A stretch of 64,000 bases of DNA from Xylocopa sonorina (taxonomy: Eukaryota > Arthropoda > Insecta > Hymenoptera > Apidae). The translations under genes were made by a program, and so were the position numbers. Below are positions 24,219 through 38,146 of the stretch, piece after piece (within the stretch, counting starts at the first letter, position 1; every line of letters starts with the position of its first letter). Under the pieces are notes generated by a model. It was given only the letters and a program-made list of their open reading frames with translations. It had not been told where the DNA came from and did no database searches. The stretch is taken from contig NC_135200.1 in the NCBI RefSeq assembly GCF_050948175.1, positions 2,852,001 through 2,916,000 of the forward strand, in the 5' to 3' direction.

Positions 24219-27200
24219 CTGCGACATTATCGTAATTCGTTTGCATTGTCAGACATACCGGTGAACTTTCAGATTGGTCGTACTTTTTGTGCTTGCGACG
24301 GTCGTACCGGTTTCATTTTATCGTTCGGACGAAAGGAGTCATGCTTTGTTCCTGCTTCGAGTTTTTTCAAACGATTCTGGCAAGAAAGTTTCAAAGAGTG
24401 ATCTAGATTCGTTATCGAGAAAAGTGATATGCAGAATCTATCGCGCAAGTGTGGATTTATGGTACAAGTACATTGCAATAAGACGCGTGATGGAAATGCT
24501 AAATGGTGACCATCCACGTTACGGTTACGATAGATTCTGGCAATTGACGCGTACGTATTGGATGAACTTTTCAATTTTCACGTGCAAAAATATCGCTTGC
24601 ACAACTTTCTTTGAATAACTTGTGATTTTTTATAAAAATGTAACTAAGGTGCGGTACAAATTTTTGTTAACACCAGAATATTATTTGTTTCACATTGGAA
24701 GCAATGAAAAGGTAATGATTATCTTATACACGTTCGTTCGAATTGTTTCACACCGTCAGATGTTATTATAAGAATTGCTTTCGTCACGCTTTCATCCATA
24801 AACGATACCGGTACAACCGAGCGTATCGAAGCAAAGTGGAACGTGACAATACGTACATATAAGCGATGTTGTGTGTATGGAATGAAAATGATTATCGTAA
24901 CGTACCCTTTGCGATCATAAAGTCTCGTTAATAGGTTAAATCCTTAACGAACACTAAAGATTAACCAACTGCTCGATCAGGCCACTTGCAAGTCACTTAA
25001 AATTATATCATTTTTTTAAATCACCCTCCCCCAAGTGCCTTTAATTAAAAATAAAAGATACTCTCGTAGTGCAAGGATAAACGATAAGCAAAAAAAGAGC
25101 CGTTAACGAAAACAAGGGTAAAAAAGAACAAGAAGAAGAAACAGAAATAAGCAAGAACGAAAACAAAAATGTTGAAAGTATCCTTACGAATTGGTTTCGT
25201 ATATTTTAACGATTCGCGTCTCCTGCGGTCGGCGTCAACCACCTTAATTAGCTCCGTGTCCCCAGATTGGCTAGTTTCACCGTCGGTAAAATCGTCTGTG
25301 ATCGATAAGCCTCGCATCGAGACGTCTGCAATTCAAAGGAGGCGAGACGCTACGATTCCGCCTCCCTGAACTTTATCAGACGCCTTTTTGTGTCTGCAAA
25401 GGTGTAAAACAACATAAGTGTAACAGAAAACAGAAAAGAAAACCGAGGGCAGGGAGTAAAACGTCGCATCCGCGGTTTCTTCGTCGTCCATACGACTTGC
25501 TCCTCTCTCCGTTTGCTCTCGTTTAGCATTTCTTTTATTTCATCGTCTTTCACCGTTCCCTCCTTCGTCGTCGATCGTAGTTGACAATGGCTCTGAACAG
25601 TGATCTCGAAGCGATAAAAAATGGCTGCGAGAGAACGATGAAACGGGAAAGTGGCCTTACACAGGGCAAGTTATCTAGCTGCGTCGGATGCATTCTGTAT
25701 AGGCGTTTCGAAGCATTCTGATCACTGATTATTTAAACGCATGGTTGATACGATATGGTCAATGATGAAGAGATCGAATGCTGTGTCAATATGTCTGGTG
25801 GAGTTCGAAGGCATTTTATGAAAATCTGTAGGTAATGTAGGTTACCAATTTATTAGCACGCTTAAGGAATGGCTTTTGAAATAGTTTTCAAACATTAAAT
25901 ATAAAAACTAGATGTTCAAATTTGAATAGCTTGAAGAATATGTTACAAGAAATAAAATATGTCAACAATTTGATAAAAGCAGAGGTTGATTTAAAAGTGA
26001 AAATTAATAAAGAAGTGATTACCATACAGCTGAATAATTTCAAATTCTCGACTTACGACAATTAGCATTTAATTTCCATTTATTTGTAGGACGTATTGAC
26101 ACAGCTCGCAGATTTCTCAAACATAAGATGGCTGTGAATTAACCGTGCAAAAATATAAATGTGAAACGCCGATACTTTTCGTCTAATGAGAGAAAAATGA
26201 AATTTTACAAAGAGATACGTATACAAAGAAGAGAGAGAAAGAGAGAGAATTGGAGAGATATAAAAGAGAGCGGTGTGTGTGAGAGGTGAGTGACGACGAG
26301 GCGAAGAGAAACGCAAGCGGAGCGCATAAAATCGAGGACAACATAGACGCACAGTATGGTTTTACAATTCAAATGTTAACATATTAATTCCACGCTCCCC
26401 GGTTAAGCGGCGACGGTGTAAAAATGAAATGAGTTCAAAGAGATTAATTGACTTTTTAACGTTTCTGAATCTTTAGTATTTTCGAATGGAATTCAATTTA
26501 AACTATTAGAGAGACGCGAATCGTAATTTTACATTTAAATTTCTACTGTGACAGTAGTGTGACACGAATTTTTAACGAGCGCTCTACATTCGTTTAATTC
26601 ATGAATTATTAATTGTTGTTATGATAATGCTTCGTACTCATTTGTTTTTGTATTTAGGACGTTGTCGTATTTAGCATAAAGTATTGGAAATTAAAATAAA
26701 AATAATTAAAAGAAAAAAGATAATAATAGTCAACAGAACGCAAAATATAAATAAGTTTAGTTATATTATCATTGTATTAATATCTTTGCAAGTTGTCTAA
26801 TATCAAAAGGTATAAAACTGTTTTTGCTAAATTATAAATTATAAAATATCACGTAATTGTTTGTTAAACATAAGTTAGTCGTAATTAAAAGCTACTCGTA
26901 ATTGCGACAAAGGCAATCAAAACCAAAAGCATTCACAATTAAACAAGCGCGAACTTACGTAAAACATTAACAGGTACATTCAACATCCCTCCAGTACTTC
27001 AAATTTGTATCAGACGCTAATTAGCCGATATAAACAAAGTTCCATTAAACAAAATTATACAACACGGAACAAACTTCCACCAAAACAAGAAGTAGCACGG
27101 AACAAAGAGCTACATCGAGCGAAAGTACTACCACAATATCAAAACATTGGTCGCAAATCAATTTATGAAAAGCCCCTGCAACGCCCACTCGCAAAGTTTC

Positions 27201-27492
27201 CAACTGCTAAAATAAAAGTGCAAAAAAAAGAAAACTATAAAATAACAAAATGAACTTCATTTCTCGTGTTAACACCTTGTCAAAGAGAACCATACTGTGC
27301 CTGTACAACACGCAGAGATACATAAGTAAGTATACATATACAAAGAGATTCATAGTAAAGGGGAGTATAGTAAATTTGTCTTCTTTTTTTAGTTCTTTTT
27401 TACTCTTTTTGGTTCATTCTTTGAGCCTCTCTCGAGTCCTCTCTCTCGAGAGGGAAGTTGGTTCAGAACGAAAACTTACATAGTCCTCCTAC
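24219..27492 (-). other. Intron between terminal exon and preceding exon of AJM1 homolog
   Basis: No further exon could be supported inside this 3.3-kb intron. It contains purine-rich tracts near 25085-25170 and 26225-26300. A Lys-rich plus-strand frame at 27005-27253 looks like AT-rich chance. Confidence 0.55.
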
Positions 27493-27747
27493 CTTGGAGG
27501 TCTTGGCGTAGGTCGCTGCAGCTCTTCCCGGCTTTCGCATTAGCCTGGCCGACGTTCGTTCGATGCCGCATGGAGGCGGATGCGCCGGTTACGACGGGGC
27601 CTGGCCCAGGACTCGGGGTACGCGACGCGGATGGCAGGCCAAGGAGGGAGTCAAGTACATCCTCCAGGGTCGTTGAACCCGGGCTCGGTTTGTTCCGCAG
27701 AAGAGCTGCCGTCGCCATCGCCTCGTCCGTATCGCTCTGGCCCGATC
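27493..27747 (-). CDS. AJM1 homolog, internal exon (Leu-rich motif, Pro/Ser)
   Basis: The acceptor is GATTAG after a pyrimidine tract (CTCTTTCTTGACCCC) and the donor is CAAG/GTAGGA. The length of 255 bp is an exact multiple of three, and entry and exit phases are both 1, so skipping would keep the frame. The predicted peptide includes STTLEDVLDSLLGLPS, a short amphipathic-looking conserved-type motif, then a Pro/Gly-rich stretch and SCSDLRQDLQ. No named domain is recognised. A second donor 13 bp downstream (TAT/GTAAGT, exon end 27480) has a better consensus and changes the phase. The exon is GC-rich relative to its introns. Confidence 0.8.
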
Positions 27748-30696
27748 CTAATCGGTTTCATGCATGGGGTCAAGAAAGAGACTGAGACGTCCGCGTCATC
27801 CTCTTGGCCTCGAAACGTTACGTCCAGTCCGTCGTGCGATATGGAAATTTCAGTCTTTCGTTTTTTTTTCTCGTTCGTGCGTCCAGTCGAATTATTTGCT
27901 TTATTAATCGTTCAGTCTGATTTAACGGGGTCTCGTCTTGCGTGGGTTCACGATTTTGGCGTCCATTTTTCTGGGTCTCGTGTGTTCAACGATTCAAGCA
28001 GCTGTCGATGATGGAAGTGTTGAGTATATTTACTTTTGACGATCCATGTAGTATCATGCAAGATAGCTTATTAATAGTCACACGTAACGACCCGTTCGAC
28101 ATTTTAATTTTAATTAATTAAATTATCGTGATCTTGATTTGAGTAATAATAATGAGATGAAATAAGTGAAGTTTGTACTTGAACATTTATCTTGGTCATA
28201 GAATCGCAATCTTTTGTATATAAATTATTTCACAGTGACTAGAAACAATCGAAGTTAACGAACAATGATATAAGTTTTTCACAAACTGAATAATTATCCG
28301 AATATGCATACGCAAGTTGTCGAGCATCATCGATCGCTATTTGAATCGTTTTTACCAAAAGCGCGTGCACGCGAGAAGGTCGAAGGACCTCTTAGTCGGC
28401 TATCAAGGTTCTCTAGGGTGCTCGTCACGCGTTTCCCGTCTAGGGTGTTTGTTAAGAATCCTTTCATACACGTCTAACTCTTCTCCGATTTGGTGCTTCG
28501 ACCTCGTTTCAAGCTGCGTCGAATGTTCACATTGCCATTCGTCGCAAAACTTTCATTCGTTTCGTCTTAACAAACACACACACGGACTTACAGCAACTTC
28601 GAGTGCCATCGTTCATCCCATGCGAGTGTTCTTACCTTGACCGAGCGGAAGAGAACCCGTGGCTCGTTTCAAGTGTATTCCCGTAGCATCGACAATTGCT
28701 ATCAAGTACCAATACGGGGATTTTTCTCAAGCGCGACGAGCGTTTAGTTTTCCCCGTCTCAGCGAAAGTTTCGTTCGAGAACGACCATTCGAGCTTCGAG
28801 TCGAGGCGAGTTGCTCGCGAAAATGTAAAGAGCTGCGTACACGTTCAGACGCTGGTCAAAAGTCGTGATCACCGCTTAAACTAATACTTTAATAATACAG
28901 TACGATAATAATAATAGTAGGCCAATTGGTGTTTGCAAAGAAACGTTTAATACGTACGTGAAATGTTGTTATTCTATAGCCTCGTTCGAACAAGTAAAGG
29001 AACTCGATTTAATTTGAGATTCGAATCCAAGTAACTTCATTTCACACAACGAATGGAATAGCATCGATTTCGATCGATTCCTTACAATTCGTCGCGCAAA
29101 AGAAAGAAATCGAGTCAGTTTTCTCTGTGAGTTCGCAACGAACTTGATTACAAGTCACTCGAATGAAACTACACTTCAAGTCACCGTTAGTATACAAAAT
29201 AATGTGAACGTGTACGAGGCTCTCGATGAAAACGTAACCCAGAAACGTTCGATGAGACGCATTTTCGTTTGTTATGCACCCGACGTTTCTCGACGATTCG
29301 TAACCGTCCGTACTTCCTCGTGCGTGGTTCCGGTTCCTTTTTCAGGGCCGCGTACAGGAACAGAGCCTCGACTACTATCGTAAACGAAACGAGAATTGAG
29401 AGAAAAGAGGAGAGACGGGACGAATAGTGAGAGAATTCGAAAAAAAATAGAGGAAGAAGAAGCGCGTAACAGAGACGCCCACGAATTTCTCTTAAACTTC
29501 TCGCATCTACTTCTCTACGTTTCTACGTGTACTCTACTCGTACGCTAGTCTAATTGCACCAGTACCCGGGCACTTTCCCTCGCGAAGAGCGCGGGAACGC
29601 GAAAAAACGAAACCGAGTCGCGGCCCGCTCTCTTTGAACCTTTACAACGTTTTCACGTATCGCCAGTGCACAGGGCTCGATCCTCTCTATCGTCGGCGGA
29701 ACTGTTTTATTACTTCACGCTCCATTTCCGGTAGAAATAATACAGGGTATTTCAGCTATCATTAGAAGTGTTTCTGCTAAAACTCACGATTATCGGCGTT
29801 GAAATATTATCTGACAAAAATATTCCATCTTTAATTTCGAGATACATATTGCTCGATTCGTGTTTGTTATATCGTGCTGTTAATAGTATTTGAAAAATCA
29901 CTTCTACGAAAGTTGTATAGTTTTTATTCTTAGCAATTTTTTTGTACTCTTGTAGCTGTTGATAACAGCTTTGTTTTTAGTATTTAGATAGTTGTGGCAA
30001 AAAGTTATTAGTTGTCGAGTTATTTTAATTTTAATGATACCAAAAGGTACTTAATTTCTACCTAATCAACACGCATATGATATGTATCCTTTTATGCTTA
30101 TACAAATGTATATTTATTATGTAAGATACGAAAGAATAATTAAATTTACTTGTTCTAACAAGTATAATTGTTATCATACACATTGTCGTCCAAAATTAAA
30201 CAGTTTTTATACAAATCGTTATCAAAAAATTTTAGTGGCAGCAATAATATTTCAGCCGAGAAGTTTACGTGAAACGCCCTGTACACGAGGCCTCGCAACT
30301 ACGTTTTCCGGACAATCTAAGCGAGACCAAACTACGTCGTATAAACAAAAGTGTCCTGTACGTGTAAGTATGTGTAGGTATGTGTATAAAAAAAAAGTCA
30401 GAAAAAAACCAGGAAGAAATTAGACCAACGAAAGGCAAAAGCGATGGCGGCGAAACGAATAACAGCACTTACCGTGACGACACAAGCAGAGCGCATCAAC
30501 CAAATGAATCGATACACGTGCTACGTGTACGTGTACGCCATACAAGAGACTCGATTGATAGTAGTGTACACTTTTAAAAAGGGCGCGGTGCCTTTGGCTA
30601 ACATACTCGAGACTAAAACGAAGTAAAATTGAAGAGGAGAAAAATTAAGTAGGAGATAGATACAAAGATATAAAAGGAATGACGGTGTTGAAGAAA

Positions 30697-30718
30697 AAGA
30701 GAGAGAGAGAGAGAGAGT
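30697..30718. repeat. (GA)n microsatellite
   Basis: A short GA dinucleotide run inside the long intron of the AJM1 homolog. Confidence 0.85.
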
Positions 30719-31277
30719 GAAAGTTTAAAGAATAATGTATATAATAATAATACGTATCGAAGAACGTAGGATACGATATAAAGGAGCAACAAGAACGCAA
30801 AACAACGCAAAGGGTAAATGACAATAATTTATTGCTGTCAAGGGTAATTACGCTTTACAAAGAAATGATAAATCGTTGGTGTGTCCGAACAATAAGTACG
30901 GAAAATTGTGTACTTAAGAAAAAGGCAAAAAGCACCGGCGCGCAGAACCGTGCGATGCGTAAAGATTCTAGTAGAGAGGGGGAGACACGTGTACACGCGT
31001 ACGAAAACTCTTTTAGCGAGCGATTCTTCGCGTCGGTCGGTCTACCGCTATCGATGCGAAGAGTCGATCGTAGCAATGACTGGATGCAGCTTTTACTCTA
31101 CCTTCCGCGGCTAAGGTACAACACTTCAAATACGCAAAGGGAAAAAATGAAAAATAGAAGAAACAAAAATAAGTAACGCAGAAGTTGACTGAGAGTGAAC
31201 GCGTACGCGCACGTGTATGCTGCGCTTTTTTACCGACGACGGTTCTGCGAACACTGCACTCGTAATTAAAGAATTAA

Positions 31278-31374
31278 CAATAATAATAATAATAATAATA
31301 ATAATAGTAATAATAATAATAATAATTAAAAATTAATGATAATGTAAATAATAATAATAATATTAATAATAATA

Positions 31375-31419
<45 letters not shown>

Positions 31420-31420
31420 T
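31278..31420. repeat. (AAT)n microsatellite
   Basis: A trinucleotide AAT array of about 140 bp, interrupted around 31326-31350. Its minus-strand reading explains a spurious poly-Leu/poly-Tyr open frame (31274-31528). Confidence 0.95.
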
Positions 31421-34400
31421 CAGCGCGTTTGCAAGTAATAACGAACGGTGTTCACGAATAATACGTAAAACTGTTTCTCTCGTATGTATACATATTATAC
31501 CTACAAACGTTTCTACATACGTATACATATACCGAGCTTTCTAGCTATAGATACCATTGTATATGCGGACAACTTTACAGAGTAAACATACATGAAACGC
31601 AAAGAAGTAATAATGACTACTGGTAGAATTAATAAAGGGGACTACTAAATATTTATATGCGTATATCCGAGAGAGGGGACGTTTTCCTACGAAAATTACG
31701 TAGGGGCGAATACAGTACGGTATTGGGGTGCATCTGTGTAGAGAGAGCAAAAGAAACAAGTGTATGTATATATATATATATATAAAGGAAAATATATAGA
31801 GGGAGAAGGGAAAAACTTGGGAAAAAAAAAGAAAAAAAGAAAGAAGGAGAGTGATACTTGTGGATCAATCAGGGGTTCTTTCTGCACGGGGTCTTCCAAC
31901 GACGAGGGGCGGTCGTAGTAATAAAGTAACAAAATTCACTATAAAACATATAGTTCTCGTGCGCGGTGAAAAAAAAAAAAAAAATAGAGAGAAAAAAAGG
32001 AAAAGACGTATTTACCGTGGCGTATAAACGAACGAGACTTTGCAAAAAAAAGTCTAACCAGGAGATCTGTCGACGCGTCGCGAAGTCGAGAGACCGCCTT
32101 GTGGAATGACGAATACACGATTTTGTCGGCTTGGCGACGACGAGAGTCCGCGAAGCGAGTATTCGCGGTATCAGGCATTTACATTCCCGTTTTAGAAACG
32201 ACTCGCTGTTTTGCAAATTTCATAAGGAAGCGGTTCGATGCTTCGGGATTCGGCGTCATCGGAGAACTCCAAAGAATAAAGCTACGATTAACCCTTAAAT
32301 GCAGTGCCATCTGGAAACACGTTTTCCAGCCTGTAACGAGTGTATAAATGCGAAAAATATCGAATAAAAACAATTCTCATGCGCGTTCTCGTATATTTCA
32401 GTTATTTAACCAAAAAAATCCCTGTTTACAAAATAGAACGAAAGAATGTGAAAAGATGCGATAGATTTTAGTCAACCAATTTCCTATAATTTCATCGCGC
32501 AACATAAATCGGCTATCGCAAAGTATTTCATTATTTTCAAGGAAATTATACATTTAAGGGTTAAAAGAACATTGTGATACGTGTTGAATTTCCGAAACAT
32601 TCAGGTACCCTGAAATGATGTGTCGGTGTGCTTGGATATAAACGCGAAACCGTGCGTGCGTGGGAATTGATCCAGACCCTCGAGCAGTAGTAATTGATAT
32701 TTTTGAGGTTAGACGAGTACAGGAAGCTGACGAAAACGATAAACGGAGAAAGAAAGCACTCGGATAATGGTAATCCAGCCGTGGCTGTAGAATTCAAATC
32801 TCGATACGCGATATTTTTAAATAGAAAGCTAGTGTACAGAGACCAGAGAGTGGATCGATCGGCTCGAGGTTATGTCAGATTAGAAATCGCTTTCCGCTGA
32901 GATCTCGAGCTTCTCTATCAACTACGCTGACAATGAAAGCACTGCGAGTGAATCCTCCCGTCGAACGGGATTTAATCGTTACCGTAGAAGCGATACAAAA
33001 GGATCTTACAGGCTATCTATTTGTTACATTAGACGAAGTGGAATCCAAAGTGGAACAGCTTCGGACATGTCCCTCGTAAAGAGCAAAGACGCGTTCCTAT
33101 TGGACGCGAACAACTTCGTTTACATTGCACCGTTTGTTATTAAATGTCTACGTACAGAGTAATTTCGAAATGTATTTCGAAAGAAAGTGATTCTTCTGCT
33201 AAAAAAATAATTTTACGATACAGAATACAATCTTTTCGTATTGGCAAAACGGAATCTTTATCTATTTAAATATTCGTTATATTATAAATCGTTATAAATC
33301 GTACCAAATTCATAGACATTGTTTAAAAAAATAAATAGATATTGTGATAAACAGTGAAGGGGTACAAAAAAGAAATACGCACTTAAATAATTTTGAACTT
33401 ACAGTTTCAGACAATTTCCAATTTTACCGATCACGTAAAAGTTGAATGATTCGTAATTGATCGAAAATTGATTAAATTTGTTTGAAGAAATAAAAAAAAA
33501 AAACAACTGGTATTTTGTGCGAAAAAATTTCGTTTTATATTATCGACTTAGTTCTGTACAAGGAATCATTTGATCTCTAATCGCACGACAATTCCGTGAA
33601 GCACTCCGTACGAAAAATATACTGAGTGGTTTATTTTGATGTACGATGCATTTACACGCTATATATTTCGTTGCTTACGTTACTAGACAATCTTTAAAAT
33701 ACATGGCAATTCGTTTCCAGCAAAGATCGTGCGCGTGATTAAAAGAGAATACTTTGAGCCTCGAAAAATTCTAGCCGGTGCCCTTCGCGTCTCGAATATC
33801 GGGATAATTGCACTTACGTGAATAAAACTACTAAAATGTATCCCTATAAATGTAGCAACGCGAAAATTTCTTCAGAAAATATCTCTCTTATCGACATTAA
33901 CTCGATGTAACAACGATTTCCAACAGCTTTCAATCAACTCTATCGATAGTTCAACATCTTTAACAATACGTGCACAGCAGAAATTAATTCGTACGAAATA
34001 ATCGTGTGAAAAGAAAAAAAAAGGAAAAAAAAACAAAATTCCATTATCATTTGTTCTTTTTTTTTCAAAGTCACTTGTAACGTATTACGCGAAAGAGAAG
34101 TGTGCAAATAAGTAGCATACTTGTGAGAAAGTACAAAATAGTGCAAAAGCTGCGTACAAGAGTAATAAAGATGTGTCATCTTTTGTATATATATTCTGTT
34201 TGTAGAAAAAAAAACTAAAAATTCTCACGCTCTTTTAACACGTCGGAAAAATTATATGTACAACAAAGAGAAAGCATTCCGAGAGAAACACTTGAAAAGT
34301 ATCCAAAAATATGCACTTTCCACCCGAGTTCTCGCGTTAACCCTTTCATGCCTCCAAATATAACATTCTTATTATAATACGAATTACGTAACATTCTTAC

Positions 34401-35890
34401 TTTAACAGTTACTCTTCAAAGTTCGTACATTATTTTTTAATCGTACTTAACACGATCTCCATTCCGTGTTATCGTAACAAAGCAATCACGGAATAACAAC
34501 AATAATAACAGTGAAATTAAAATTCGATTTGTTAACCCTGTGTTCTCAAAAGAAGAACGTAATCCCGCGCGAGGATGCAGGCATGAAAAAGCTAACACCT
34601 CGTTATTCAACATTTAACGCGCCGTTGAGCGCATTACGTACAACAGGATACAAAAATAATCTGTCTCGTGATCGAAATCGGCGCGACGGTTTGTCGACGT
34701 GTCGGTTCCACCGGAACTTCTCTTCGAAGCGCGAAGAAACGTCACGCTGTCACGTGAATATCGTGAGACCGCGTCGTTCGTGACGAAAAAACGAGGAGAA
34801 CGTTCGACGATACGAGTGTAGAAACACCCGAGGGATGCCAGAAGCGCGTCGATTACGAACGTAATCGTCCAAACTAGACCAGTCTCATAAGCGCGTCAGA
34901 GGAACCTCTTCCAAGAAGATCGTTCATCGCTCCCTGCCAAGATCCGAGAAGAGTCGCGCGAATTTAGCGAATCGTGCGAAAGAGAAGCTCGTCAAGGCGA
35001 TTCCTCTGGTACATGGAACGTTCGATGCGGCCGGTCGCTTTGGGAATTGCGAAAATCGAGGATTCTCTACGCAGCTACGTTCTAAGCGTCGACGAGCGAC
35101 GAGCGGCGAAGCGTTTTGGGACGAGAGTGAAAATGTTTCGCTCCGCTTGGCAAGTTATTTGGGATAGTTATTTTCGACACTGATACAATGCAGTTAACAT
35201 TCAGATGATGTCATAAAATAACAGCTATTTTTCAAATGATTGCTTTAAGAAACGTCCGAGGTCAATGGTGTACCGTGTCACTTTACAAATATATCGAAAG
35301 ATGATTAATATATTTAACAAAATACATTTTGCGCTCCTACACCACTCGAACAGTCATCTCTCGTTGAACTTTACAGAAATATCTTGTTACGTATCGCAGG
35401 TACGTATGAATATATCACGTTTCTCCCCTTTCGATTAGTCATTAATCAGAGAAAATAACTGGCCCAAAGTAACGGGAAAAATGTCGAAACTCCGAGGCCA
35501 AAAGCGTCGTCCCTAAAACTACTCTGCAGCTATCCATCTTGACTCCTCTGAAGAACTCTCTAATAGTCATCAAGTAGTTACCAAAGCCTACCAACCACTA
35601 GATACACGTGTCTCAGTTCCGTGAAGCATCCCTACGAGAACATGGGGGCCGAGGAAAGGTCGGAGCGGCGCGTAGTCGCGCCCTCCGCGGTGAGACGCGA
35701 ATCGTCTTCGTCAGCTTAGATCGGCGGGTCGATGGGGACGCGTCGAGGGATCGTCTGGTGGGAACGCGACCGAACCGCGTTCTCTGTTCCCCGGTTGGCG
35801 GTTCGCGACTGTACGTGTTCGCCTGTCCGATCTCGTAACCGTATTTACTTATTGCTTTTTGGCTTTTCCGCTAGGCGAGCAGCAACTCAC

Positions 35891-36235
35891 CGCGGTGATG
35901 GCGCTGCTGTTGTTGCTGGGGTTGTTGTTGATGGTGAAGCTGACGGTGATGATGGTGATGGTGGTGCTGGTGATAATTTAGGGACGATGAAGGCGACGGA
36001 CAGAGGCTACCACCGCCGGCTAGCTGTTGTTGCTGCTGGCCGTCGTCGCGCGTCGGCGTCAGGTCCAGGAAGAGGCCGGACGTGGCCGAGTCGACGCAAC
36101 TGCACGACTCGGTGGCCGTCGCGTTGCACCCGGGACAGCAGTCGGTCTCCGTGGCCAAACTCATCGGCGTCTCTGGCGAGTCCACTGGTCTCGTACCAAC
36201 GAACGAGCTCTCCATCCAACACAGCTTCACGCTCC
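35891..36235 (-). CDS. AJM1 homolog, internal exon (Cys-rich island, His/Gln tracts)
   Basis: The acceptor is CTTCTCCTCGAAG and the donor CACCGCG/GTGAGT is near perfect. The length is 345 bp, phase 1 at both ends. The peptide begins SVKLCWMESSFVGTRPVDSP, followed by a Cys-containing segment (DCCPGCNATATESCSCVDS), then acidic/hydrophobic SGLFLDLTPTRDD. It ends in poly-Gln, a Ser/Pro stretch and a His-run/Gln-run tail. The N-terminal island looks conserved in character, and the tail is length-variable repeat sequence (CAT/CAC and CAG/CAA codons). Reading past the donor meets a stop after six more codons. Long plus-strand frames over this exon (35732-36740) are shadows. Confidence 0.82.
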
Positions 36236-37616
36236 CTTCGAGGAGAAGTTTCATTTCATTAGATGCGTCCGGGGCTACTGCGCGGTCTCTACTCGAGGGT
36301 ACTCGGTTTCGGTGGCCTCTTTTTTACCAACGATCCACGATCCCTTCGTAGATACGTGCGCGCACGGTAGAGAAGAACGCGTGTACGCGGTGTTTCGAAA
36401 CAGCCACGCGGTGCTTCTAAGCTGCCACGTAGAGGAGAACGCGGAAACAAAATTATTTCAACTCGAGAAATATATACACCGTGCTTTCCTTTTGAATGGT
36501 ATCATTTTTGTTCTCGAAAAAAGTGTGACGCGATTTGACGGCTGCTTCAAAGCACTGCGCTACAAAGTGTCGAAGTATCGTAGTTACTTCCGGTGCTCGC
36601 TTCGCTCTCATAAGCTGTCTGTTTACTTTCTGCCACTCGTTTGCCACGCGTTTTGCAGACCCGCAATACGCGAGGTTAGCTGCGGTGTCAGTGGACGGTC
36701 ATTCATAAAACGACAGAAATCTCTGATTAGATCGTGTTAGTGAAGCTCTAACACGGAAGTATTAATCACAACGTAAACGAAAGCCGAACGGATCGGCACA
36801 CGCACACACTGGTTATTGACAGACCACACACGGATAGAAATGTAGTTAATGCAACACCGTGGCGAGTCGGTATACGACTCATTTAGGACTGGCACACATT
36901 ACACGACGGACAGGTCTGTCTCGAGACAGTTTCGTCTTGTCTGCGTACTTCTCTCGAACCCACGAATTCAGAAAGCAAGCTTAAATTCGGTTCGACAAAA
37001 AATTCTTCGGTGTCACAAGTGTTCGTGTCTTCGCTCTGGCATAATGGGATCTGTTGAAACCTGTTGCGAGTCTTCTAGGGCTAGAACAGCTTCCTCTAGT
37101 CTGCATTGCGTACCGACTTATAGAGCCGTCTGTGGACACGCGATTCTATACCAGGTCTGTTGAGTCGGTAGACGATCCATCGATTTCTATAAACTGCTCT
37201 CGAACGATCCTTTGTCTCATATTCGTCATTCATATTTTGAACACCAGCTTTCTCTCGTCGAAACTGTGACCGACAAAGGTGAACGTAATGTTGCACAGAA
37301 CGCAGAGAACGTAAGAGAACTAGAAAGATCGAATAGAACCCTCTTCCAAGCTACGTACCACTCGTAAATACCTCTAAAATATGATCAATCGTTTGAAATT
37401 CCTCGCAACTCGGAAGTGTAAAAGAAAAACTAATCAAACTGCGGGCTCCAAGAGGAGAGAATCGAATAGATTTTCGTTCGATCGTATTCTACTCCGCAGA
37501 CCCCCATACGCCCGTACGCGTCCCAAGCCAAACTCTTCGACGCTGGGCGTTCCATCGACAGTTAGGTCGCAACGTGGATCGTAAAGATCAGGCACGATCA
37601 ACGCGGTCGTGCGTAT

Positions 37617-38146
37617 TATAAAAGCTCGCGAGGTATCCACGCGTTCCGTTCCCTGCCCCCGGTGTTTGTTTTAATTTAGTCGTAAGGTCGAGCGGAGAGT
37701 GCCGGCTAGGTTCGTCCGCGACGGGGTGCGATCGAAACTTCAGGGCGATCTATTTCGGTGGCACGACGGTACGCCGTCGAAATAGCAACCGTAGGTCGCT
37801 CGCCCGTGTGTCCGTGCACACTCCTCGGCGAGACCGATCGAAGACAGAACGCGGACAGCGAAAACCGCGCGCGGAGGTCGGACAGGGTCGAGGGAGTCCT
37901 CCCGATCGCGTCTCCGCCTCCTCTTTTCCTCCTCGACCTTGCGCCACGCGCTGGAAATACGATTTAGTGTCAAGGCTGTCAGCGTTTCGACAATTTTCTC
38001 GTAGCTGCCTGGCGAACTCTTCCGCAGGAACGATCCTTACGCGAGGAACTCGAGGATCGAACGATCGTCGCCGGTACATCTGCACGCAGAGACTGTTTCT
38101 GATTTCGAACTGTCTGCCCGTTTCCGTGGATTCCGTATTATCGTAA
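37617..38146 (+). promoter_or_regulatory. CpG-rich island with TATA word inside intron
   Basis: TATAAAAG at 37617-37624 on the plus strand is followed by about 500 bp of GC- and CpG-rich DNA, open in several frames on both strands (for example 37808-38146 plus and 37750-38085 minus). It could be an alternative promoter or first exon of the host gene, or a nested plus-strand transcript. The minus-strand reading has GCAG directly before an ATG near 38079, but no good donor follows in frame. No protein family is recognisable. Confidence 0.25.

Larger units (their letters stand above)
27748..35890 (-). other. 8.1-kb intron of AJM1 homolog
   Basis: No additional exon with convincing splice sites was found. 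The intron contains GA and AAT microsatellites, a (TA) tract near 31765, and GC-richer patches near 28320-28860, 29140-29640 and 34700-35180. Because the flanking exons are both phase 1, small phase 1-1 exons could be hidden here. Confidence 0.5.

Noticed and set aside
23224..24264. Several plus-strand open frames over the terminal exon
   Set aside because: They are antisense shadows of the GC-rich coding exon and show no domain, whereas the minus frame has a full zinc finger and a conserved C-terminus.
31274..31528. 84-codon poly-Leu/poly-Tyr frame
   Set aside because: It is a translation of the AAT microsatellite.
32285..34350. Recurrent TTAACCCTT words (also near 19050, 47030 and 51510)
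   Set aside because: Scattered single words without spacing or flanking similarity; probably background.
35732..36740. Plus-strand frames of 176 and 237 codons
   Set aside because: They overlap the His/Gln exon of the minus-strand gene and consist of Arg-rich antisense repeat translation.
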